Shown here: one piece after another, positions 56,412-64,000 of the stretch
Layout: the number at the start of each line of letters is the position of its first letter
Position numbering within the stretch: the first letter of the stretch is position 1
Assembly: GCA_947652605.1 (NCBI GenBank)
Contig: OX393577.1
Span: forward strand, 22,137,466-22,201,465
Reading direction: 5' to 3'
Source: Elmis aenea
Lineage: Eukaryota; Arthropoda; Insecta; Coleoptera; Elmidae
Length of the DNA: 64,000 nt
Notes under the pieces: generated by a model
Seen by the model: only the letters and a program-made list of their open reading frames with translations
Told to the model about the DNA's origin: nothing
Databases searched by the model: none
Translations under genes and position numbers: made by a program

Positions 56412-58005
56412 AAGAAAATACCTCGACAGCAAAAGGTACAAGAGAACCCGACAATTTTTGTACCACAAGCCTACTAATAATAATAATGACAATATTAAAT
56501 GTAAAATTAAAATTTCTACTGAAACACTCATGGTTCTTGATATTTTACAATTTAACTAGAAACATGTTTTATGTTTGGTGAGTTGCATTATGTCATAGTT
56601 GACTAAAGACTTTAAAAATTTGAAATTGAAAAATTGGCGCTTGATACTTCAACACTTCTACGATGAAATGGTTATCAATAAATATTCACCACAACATTTG
56701 CAACTAATTAAAGCAACAATACAAACAACACTATTGATTCAGCTGGACAATAATTAATTATTTATTTTGTTCCACGTATACAAGCATAGTATCATCAATT
56801 TTTACAAAAATCTATAACATACAAGAAAAACGACAAAGATCACGTTCATCTAGAGTACTATAAAAACTGTTCAAATTAAATATCAGAATAGCATGTTTTG
56901 CTTTTAGACGGATCTATATGGGGACGTTTCAATTTATTCCTATACCCTCATAAAAATTTTAGATTTAACGTAACCCAAGCAAATATGCTTCCTAAAACGA
57001 AAAACCAAATTAACTTCTTCCATTCGCCGAGAAGAACAGAGAGTCGGGCAACAAAAACTCCAAAATAACAAATTGAAATTACGATACGACTCGACTTTTC
57101 TAGGAAATCACTAAAAACGGGGACTTTCTATGTGTAGTAAAGTGCACCAATAATCGAATTACCCTACAGCGGATAAAACTAACATCCATTTCCGTGTCTC
57201 CGATCGCAAATATCCCTGTTTCGAACCACTATCAATAAGTGAACTTTTCATCTGGAAAATATTACTGCACATCTCAGATGTAATCGAATTTTGCCGTATT
57301 TGAAAGCTAAACTGTCGCAGGTTTAAAATAATATTTTGCTATTTGGTACATTCTTTAGATGGGAATATAAAAATTACTGTATTATTTCTGGCTTTTTCTA
57401 AATCTACTACAAGAGATGGCGTGTAGACATTATAAAATGTTAATTTTAAAGCGAATATCAGTGTCTCTTTCTACATTCAAGTTAAGAAAATCAAATCATT
57501 CACTTTAACAATGAAAAATACTACACCATTTCCGTGACAAGGAAACTATTAACACAATTATGCGTACTGTCAATTAAAAAAACAATTTTTAATAATAATT
57601 ACTCAACGGGTAAACTTATAATTTAGTTTAATTAAAATATAACAGTAAAATGTACGAGTTATATAATTTTATTGTTGAAATATTGGTACATAATTAAATG
57701 TTTCTGTACGCTCAACACGTTGAAGCTTTGTTTTTTAGGTCGAATGGGTTGAGAAAACCGTGCACATTTTGTTCATAACATGAAATAAAAGAAACATATC
57801 GTGTACAATACACACGCCGCAACAAAACGGAAACCAGTGAATATGATGTAATTTATCATTTTCTAGGTACTGTTCATTATCTTTTGAATCAGATGTGTAA
57901 CCTTTTCCCCTTAATCGTCACCACTTCGTTAGCAAATGATGTTTGTGGCACACGACTATGCATAAGAAGAGTGGCACGAATTACAAGAAATGGGTAATAA
58001 TAGTA
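56412..58005. other. Region without recognisable gene
   Basis: AT-rich with no supported feature. Confidence 0.4.
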
Positions 58006-58007
58006 TA

Positions 58008-58140
58008 TTACATAACACGAGTTGTAAGAAGCATATTACGCACAAGTGGAAAAGTTACGCGCGGAGCCGCGCCTAGCGGCAAGTGCGTATTTCCACGAGT
58101 GCGTAATTGCTTTACAACTCGTGTTATGAAGCATACTTTT
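58008..58140. repeat. Palindrome with GC-rich loop
   Basis: TTACATAACACGAGTTGTAA at the left pairs with TTACAACTCGTGTTATGAAG at the right. The pairing continues through ATTACGCAC...GTGCGTAAT and AGTGGAAA...TTTCCACG to a GC-rich turn, CGCGCGGAGCCGCGCCTAGC, at about 58058-58077. It folds as one hairpin of about 130 nt. The 70-codon ORF at 57943-58155 is a shadow. It may be a small MITE, but no target duplication was found. Confidence 0.75.
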
Positions 58141-58213
58141 TTTACGATCACATAATACATACGATTTTAACGGCTTTTTTGCTAATACCCAGCAATTACG
58201 TTGTCTTGTCAAT

Positions 58214-58389
58214 TTTGACGTAAGCCTACTTTGACATATCTAGAAAAGTGTGCGTTTTGCTTATTGTGCGTTATAACTCACCTACTATGCATGCAGGCAG
58301 GGTTTGACGTAGGCTATTGAATCTTTCTAGGCAAGTGTGCGTTTTGCTTACCATGCGTTGGGACTCACTTACTATGCATGCAAGCTGTA
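58214..58389. repeat. Imperfect tandem duplication, unit about 88 bp
   Basis: Unit 1 (58214-58302) and unit 2 (58303-58389) share TTGACGTA, TCTAG, AAGTGTGCGTTTTGCTTA, GTGCGTT/ATGCGTT, ACTCAC(C/T)TACTATGCATGCA. It lies just downstream of the 58-kb palindrome. Confidence 0.75.
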
Positions 58390-59660
58390 CTGTAAGAGTA
58401 ATTTACATTAGTGGTAGTAGAAAAAACAATTTAGAATACAACAGTTTAGTTGTTCATGAAATGAAATAAATGTTTTTGTTGTAATTTTGCAAAGAATTGA
58501 GTATTTTCCTTTTTTTATTGAGTTTATTTTAAGAAATTTTATCGTCTTTTCTCTGGAATCTTTGGCCAATTTCACTTCACGTCCTAAAAAATTCTGTATG
58601 ACTTCATATCATGGAATTTTCAGATAAGGTTTTGTTTTGCGAAATTTTCGGAAGTTTCCATGAGAACGGCAAAGAAATCTAATAAAAAATTTCGGCTCCT
58701 GTGTTATTACATTTACACAGTTTAATGATTCTTTTGGTTTCTGAATAGTTTTATCACTCAGCCCTCAATGACTCGTTGTTCCAAATACGATTCGGACGAA
58801 TTCAACGCAATTTTCTAAATACACTATCATCTGGTCTTTATCGCCGGTTACTTTGTTTCAATTTCAATTTCCCCGTAACCCGTAAAAAGCATAATTCGCC
58901 CAGGACGTGTGGCGTATCGCATTTGCAAACGGCCAACCCCACAGCGTTTCTGCTCCAGACAACATAATCCATCTTGCCATTCATGTTAACAGTTTTTTCA
59001 CGTTGGATTAACATTTACAAAGTTTCACAAGTTCGCAGTCATAATTTGCATACATTTCAATTTTTCTTTGAGAAGCGGACCAACTTAGCCTTGTTTAAGT
59101 GTTTGGAAACTTAACATAATTTTGCGGCGAGATTGAAACTGGGAGTGTACGGGAGTTTTCTTTTCGGCTCTCGCAATTCTTGCTTTTGACATCAACTGTA
59201 AAATATTGACACTGCTATAAATTATTCATGATAATCATGAAAATAATCTTGATTTTGTCTCGACCGACATTTTTGAGGATCAGTTCTTTGTTTAAACATA
59301 GCCAACCGTAAAATAATCGTAAATATAAATAGTCCTGATATTACCGCACTATTTAAAATCATGTACAGGATACCAAAGTTTTTAATTTTGAACACCCCGC
59401 CTGAGATCAGTTATTTTATTTTACTTCAATGTCATTTCCTTTGATTTTAAATGAATAACAATGCGACAAATGCTGATGCATCAGTTAGTAAAACATGTAA
59501 CACTTCAAAAGGGCCAAGTTATGAAGATTTTAACTTTAGAAAAACACATTCACGTTAAAGTATTACGGTCATAACTTGGGTCCTATAACGTCAGCAATTG
59601 GATTTCGTCAATCAACAGTCGATTTGTTGATAAAGTTGTACATCATAAGTAGAACAAAAC
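58390..59660. other. Region without recognisable gene
   Basis: AT-rich with a GC-richer patch at about 58760-58990 (63-codon ORF, unrecognised). A small stem-loop at about 59510-59580 pairs CCAAGTTATGA with TCATAACTTGG. Confidence 0.4.
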
Positions 59661-59666
59661 AAACTA

Positions 59667-59881
59667 CTAGAGGTCTTTCAAGCTAAACTAAACCGCGAAA
59701 TGCGCAAAGAAAGGGGATGGCGGTTGAAATGTAGACCTTTCTAAAAACGTTATATTATTATAGGTTATGTTATAACCCCGTTGTTAAAATAGACATATAT
59801 TTTTAGGTGGTGCAGTGATTAACGCTTTAGACGAGTTTTGGTTTCTGCGTCACAGTTAAGTTTATGTTGAAAGACCTCTAG
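59667..59881. mobile_element. Short MITE, TIR CTAGAGGTCTTTCAA
   Basis: Left CTAGAGGTCTTTCAAGCTAA pairs with right TTATGTTGAAAGACCTCTAG; the match is weaker inward (AACTAAACCG against GGTTTCTGCG-like). 215 bp. No clear target duplication. It lies 20 bp from the hAT MITE at 59901. Confidence 0.7.
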
Positions 59882-59900
59882 CACAAATATGTGTTTATAG

Positions 59901-60254
59901 GAGGGCTGCGGAGTCGGTAAAAAAAAGTTGACTCCGACTCCGACTCCGACTCCGACTCCGACTCCTGATAATTATAGTAGTTCGACTCTCACTCCGACTC
60001 TGACAAAATTAATAAGACATTTCATGGTAAGTAATATAGCTAAGAAAAAAAAAATTGAATATAAAAAAATTATTTAAAATTTGAGTTTAAATTTTGCGGC
60101 AAAGAACCACCTCGCAATTTTTTCTTGTACTCGGAGTCGGAGTCTGAGTCGGTACAGTTTTTTCGACTCCGACTCAGACTCCACTGGCCAGAAATTCCTC
60201 CTAAACTCCAACTCCGACTCCGACTCCGACTCCGACTCCGACTCCACAACCCTG
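59901..60254. mobile_element. hAT MITE built on a GACTCC hexanucleotide array
   Basis: Flanked by a perfect 8-bp duplication GTTTATAG (59893-59900, 60255-60262). Left GAGGGCTGCGGAGTCGG; right CCGACTCCACAACCCTG, whose complement CAGGGTTGTGGAGTCGG is a known type of hAT MITE end. Arrays of GACTCC occupy 59930-60000 and about 60155-60245, with GGAGTC at 60130-60148. The 78-codon minus-strand ORF (Arg-Ser repeats) and the 63-codon plus-strand ORF (Asp-Ser repeats) are translations of the array, not proteins. Confidence 0.9.
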
Positions 60255-60262
60255 GTTTATAG

Positions 60263-62155
60263 GAAAGAATGACAAAGATGCAACTACAATAAAAAAGGGA
60301 TAGCAACAGGGAACCTAAAATCTTGGACAGTCGCCCTGGGGTAGTTAAGAATCAACCACCGAGAAATGTACAGCTGTCGAAAAATAAAGGAGTTTGTTGT
60401 TAAAATTGTTGTGTTTTATTTGTTTCTTACTGTATACTAATAGCTCTAGACCTGTGTACTACGTAGAACAACGTTTGAGGGTCCAACTACGTTACAAAAA
60501 CGTTCACGAGCCATAATTAACAACAATAAATATAAGAGTAATAAGTACTCTTCTCCAACAGTGCGGCCTTTGTACAGTACGGCCCGTCACAATACTGCTT
60601 TATTAAATTTTGATCTTCCTGTTTATCCCAATTTGGTAATTATCAAAAAATTGGGTTCTTGCGACATTATTGATGAAATAAAGACTTCAAAGACATTGCA
60701 ATAACACCAAAAATAATAAATACTCAGTTATAGAATACAATATACATAAGAGTTTACAAGTTCTGTGATTTTTTTTACATTAAAAGATAAAGCTTTGGCG
60801 ATTCTTACAAAATATAAAACGCGTCACAAGACATTTTCAATAGGTAACTAAATATCATACACGGTCTATGGTTTTTAAGATATTTAATTTAAAAATTGTA
60901 TTTATTATTGGTTACTCACTTTATAATTTTTCCAAAACTATTAAATAGACTAAACATGAATAGCTTTAAATATGAATTTAGAAGTAAAAACGTTAGAGTT
61001 TTCTTAAAGCACGTAAAAAATATAACAAATACAATTTAAAATGGTGCTTTGAGAATTAATGTTTGCTCTTCCGCTGATGAGGATCAACAGGTGTTCCAGA
61101 ATTCTGGGCATGAATTAAATATTACTTTTATAAAATATGACGTCCGTAATTTTAATATACCATTGGTAATTTCAAGGCTTAACAGTGTTTTTGGTTTATC
61201 AACTTTTTCAAAAGTCACGCGAACTGTGTTAACCACATAAATATATTGCAATTTGCGAAAATATCCAAGATTCTGAAAGACAACCCTTAAGTTTTTATTC
61301 AGTTAATCAATTTAAGATCACTGGGCTTTACTAAGTACAATTTTTTATGTCTCAAGATGTTCAGATGGTCTTAAAAGCTTAGTTTAAGCTCAAATATTCA
61401 AAGCCTAAATAATGTTGGGTAACCCTGGGAGTCTAATTGTGTGTGAATCTTATTGTGTTACTTATCACGCAGAGGACATTTCGACAAATGCTCCGTATGG
61501 GTTCATTCTATAACGTAATATCCACGAGTAATATACAACGTGTTGGTGTTGCCAATGGGATATCACGAACCACGGCCAAGAGGTAAAGCACTCCGCCAGC
61601 GGAAGTCACGCGTCCTGCCACCGTCAGGCGCACGGCACCGGAGTCACGACCATATGTACATTGTATCATACACCTCTACTGCAAATTACATATTCTCATA
61701 CTTAATACATTTATTGTTTCTTTATTGTTTAGGTTGATGACCTTCTTAAAAAATTATGACACGGAAATATGTATTTCGACATGTTAAAATACAATATGTG
61801 ACTAGATTCTTTAAAGACGATAACAGTAGAATTCTATACTACAAGTAACTTTTAACAATTTTATCATATTCTTTACTCTGGAGCCCTACACCATGTTAAA
61901 GTCAAAGAAATAATTGTGCAGGAAAGCAAAAATCAAGAATTGTCATAGATTTATTCGTCCAACGAATGAATGCGAAACTTGGATTTTAAAAAGATACCTA
62001 GAGACGAAACTGGAACGATAGAAAAGGAGGATACTTGAAAGATTATATTAAGGCCAAAAAAAAACAAAAAAAAAAAACGACAAATCAGAAAGTCCCTGAC
62101 GTGAAGAAAGACGAAGATGAAAATATGTCGACCGCGGAAAAGTTAGAAGAAGGTA
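60263..62155. other. Region without recognisable gene; GC-rich patch at 61545-61655
   Basis: AT-rich except for about 110 bp of unusually GC- and CpG-rich sequence at 61545-61655. That patch is open on the plus strand for 65 codons (61540-61737) and also in one minus-strand frame, with an AG|GTAAAG donor-like site near 61582. I do not recognise either translation. Confidence 0.4.
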
Positions 62156-62160
62156 GTAAT

Positions 62161-62302
62161 TAGGGCTTCTTTCCCAGAATCCCGGGTTCCCGAGATCCAG
62201 GTCTATTTTTACCTCCGGGAAATAAGTATTGTTCCAGGAAATCCCTGGATATTTTAAAAAGTTTATTTTCGTTTATTTTGTGTTCAGATCTTTCTAATAC
62301 TA
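62161..62302. mobile_element. CCCGGG-type DNA element, left part, interrupted by F6
   Basis: TAGGGCTTCTTTCCCAGAAT, CCCGGGTTCCCGAGATCCAG and CCGGGAAATAAG begin an element paralogous to 6209-6360: both then read CAGGAAATCC/CAGGATATT-like sequence, AGATCTTTCTAATAC/AGATCTTTGTAATAC. Foldback F6 interrupts it at this point; TATCATAA resumes after F6 at 63710, matching 6351-6358. The right end was not found before the window ends. Confidence 0.6.
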
Positions 62303-63709
62303 CACAGGGTGTCCCAAATTCGAGTAAATGCATGGGGATCTCTCTTATCTTAAGAGCTACGAGGTCGGTTAAATTAGGGCAAAGCTAAGAAATTAGATGC
62401 TCATCAAATATCTGCAAAGAAAATTTTTATAGCTGTCTTAGTTCAAACTTATTCCAGAAAAACTGAAAAAATAGATTTTTGTTTTTTTTGCCCCATTTCC
62501 TACATTTTTTAAGATATCAACCATCTGGAAGCACTTCTCCATGGCAACTTTTTACGCTTTATGTTTTAAGATAACATAAAATTTTCAACAACGTTTAGTC
62601 TCTTCAGAAACATCATCAACTTCATTTTTTTAAATAAGGCGAAAAAATTTAAATCTTATAGTCGGATAGCATTTTGTCTTCTGATTTCAATGATATATGA
62701 CACTTAATATCTAAAATGATATTTTACCACAAAAATTTGAGAAAAATTCATTTTGTCCAATTTTTTAATCAATTGATCTTATACACAAAAAAGAATTATA
62801 ATAATTTTGTTGTTATGTTGAAACTGTCACTTTGACATTAATATGATCGTAATTAATTGTATAATTTGCAACCAGCTGGAAATTCTTCGATATTTGTGCT
62901 TTTGTTCGCAATTTTGTTAGATAATTTTCGTTGTGCAAATATGATATTGTAATTGATTTTAATGAATTATTATTAAATAAACTGTTGAAAATTAAATAGC
63001 ATGTCATGAGAAAACAAAATTTTGTGTATATTATGACATTTTTCGAATTCCTTAAAAAGTGTTGATTGTCATATTTAATAAGTGGTTTTCACAAACATGG
63101 AAAATCAGGACATATAAAAAAAAGATTCTAACTGGTTGCAAATTATACAATTAATCACGATCATATTAATGTCAAAGTGACAGTTTTAACATAACAACAA
63201 CAAAATTGTTTGGTTTTTAATTTTTTTTTTTGTATACGATCATTTGATTAAAAAATTGGACAAAATGAATTTTCCTCAAATTTTTGTGGTAAAATATTAT
63301 TTTAGATATTAATTGTCATATATTATTAAAATCAGAAGATAAAATGCTATCCGCCATAGGATTTAAATTTTTTCGCCGTATTTAAAAAAATGAAGTTGAT
63401 GTTTCTGAAGAAACGAACCATTGTTGGAAATTTTATGTTATCTTAAAATATAAAGCGTAAGAAGTTGCCACGGAGAAGTGCTTTCAGATTGTCGATATCT
63501 AAAAAAATGTAGGAAGTGGGGCAAAAAAACGAAAATAATTTTTTTCAGTTTTTCTTGAATAACTTTTGAACTAAGACAGCTATAAACATTTTCTTTGCAG
63601 ATATTTGATGGGCATCTGATTTTGCAACTTTGTCTTAATTTAACCGACCTTGTAGCTCTTAAGATAAGCGAGATCCTCACGCATTTACTTGAATTGGAGA
63701 CACCCTGTA
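62303..63709. mobile_element. Foldback element F6 (TACAGGGTG family)
   Basis: Starts CACAGGGTGTCCCAAATTCG and ends CGAATTGGAGACACCCTGTA-like sequence (right terminus CACCCTGTA at 63701-63709). Arms several hundred bp long pair through CTCTTATCTTAAGAGCTACG, CAGCTGTCTTAGTTCAA-like, GGCAACTTTTTACGC and CATTTTGTCCAATTTTTTAATC. TA flanks both sides (62301-62302, 63710-63711), and the paralogue at 6346-6360 shows the uninterrupted AATACTATCATAATT. It shares its subterminal sequence with F3. ORFs at 62813 and 63438 are arm products. Confidence 0.9.
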
Positions 63710-63711
63710 TA

Positions 63712-64000
63712 TCATAACACCTCAGAATTTATTATAAATATCTTAATAAACATTAAATTACGAAACAGTATGATACGTATTACCATGTCCTTAAATAGGT
63801 GAATACAATTTTTTTAAATTCCAATTATATGTAGGTACTCGCATGGTAACTAATTTTTTTTTAAATCAAATCAGGTAATTCAATACCATGGCGAAAAAAA
63901 TTTCACTAACAGTTAACAGATTATTTTTATGGCAAAAGATACATTATACAAGAACAGTTAGCGGTTAGAAGGGCCCTTTGATGTAAGTGGATGCATTAAA
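63712..64000. other. Right edge of window, no recognisable gene
   Basis: Probably the continuation of the CCCGGG-type element (TATCATAACACC...), then AT-rich sequence with no supported feature. Confidence 0.35.

Noticed and set aside
60070..60306. ORFs encoding Arg-Ser or Asp-Ser repeats, resembling SR-type proteins
   Set aside because: They are translations of the GACTCC hexanucleotide array inside a hAT MITE bounded by a perfect 8-bp duplication; no initiation context or non-repetitive domain.
1..64000. CRISPR arrays, bacterial operons, ribosome binding sites, rRNA or clear tRNA genes
   Set aside because: None seen. The direct and inverted repeats are of transposon type and the sequence is eukaryotic; no cloverleaf with a proper T-loop box could be argued by eye.

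Overview
This is AT-rich eukaryotic DNA, almost certainly from an insect with a large, transposon-laden genome. The evidence is the mix of decayed elements: mariner, PIF/Harbinger, hAT-type MITEs, non-LTR retrotransposon 3' ends, and TACAGGGTG foldback elements carrying the helix-turn-helix (DUF4817-like) start of a Tc1/mariner-type transposase. I cannot name the species; a beetle or hemipteran would fit. No intact host gene was found. Every ORF longer than about 60 codons is either part of a decayed element, a shadow of a palindrome or microsatellite, or of a length expected by chance at this base composition.

Layout. 1-1083: foldback F1, cut by the window edge. 2.8-4.3 kb: a hAT MITE with a perfect 8-bp target duplication, holding a TA-flanked element that itself contains a second copy of its own family. 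4.4 kb: a small TA MITE. 6.2-8.3 kb: a CCCGGG-type element holding a hAT-like element, which holds repeat R2. 8.8-10.4 kb: a TA element and foldback F2. 12.8-15.6 kb: an antisense LINE fragment, a core-deleted mariner and foldback F3. 16.7-18.9 kb: a four-level nest of DNA transposons. 21.1-22.3 kb: a hAT-type element with an internal foldback. 23.8-25.3 kb: a PIF/Harbinger remnant holding a second R2. 26.2-26.8 kb: a LINE 3' end. 27.4-27.8 kb: a three-arm palindrome. 29.1-29.6 and 31.0-32.0 kb: foldbacks. 33.5 kb: a possible antisense exon. 33.9-34.3 kb: a LINE. 35.0-35.4 kb: a fragment of a repetitive orphan gene family. 36.0-36.7 kb: foldback F4. 38.2-39.0 kb: a LINE and a second core-deleted mariner. 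39.8-40.4 kb: a third TA element. 40.8-41.5 kb: a cluster of CArG-like boxes. 44.9-47.2 kb: foldback F5 with further insertions in one arm. 47.7-50.6 kb: a TAGGGTGGTCC element carrying a decayed orphan-family ORF and a nested MITE. 51.7-52.4 kb: a foldback whose arms are iterated short repeats, with a 10-bp target duplication. 56 kb: a LINE. 58 kb: a palindrome and a tandem duplication. 59.7-60.3 kb: two MITEs, one made of a GACTCC hexamer array. 62.2-63.7 kb: foldback F6 inserted in a CCCGGG-type element.

The window reads as a transposon graveyard in an intergenic region, a very long intron or heterochromatin. Nesting order and target duplications give a readable relative history. Two insertions can be polarised from inside the window: F6 against its paralogous empty site near 6.35 kb, and a hAT MITE in the left arm of F5 against the uninterrupted right arm. 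The many long inverted repeats would make hairpin RNA if transcribed, so a small-RNA source is possible, but nothing in the sequence demonstrates it. All family calls come from reading motifs by eye, with no database search.
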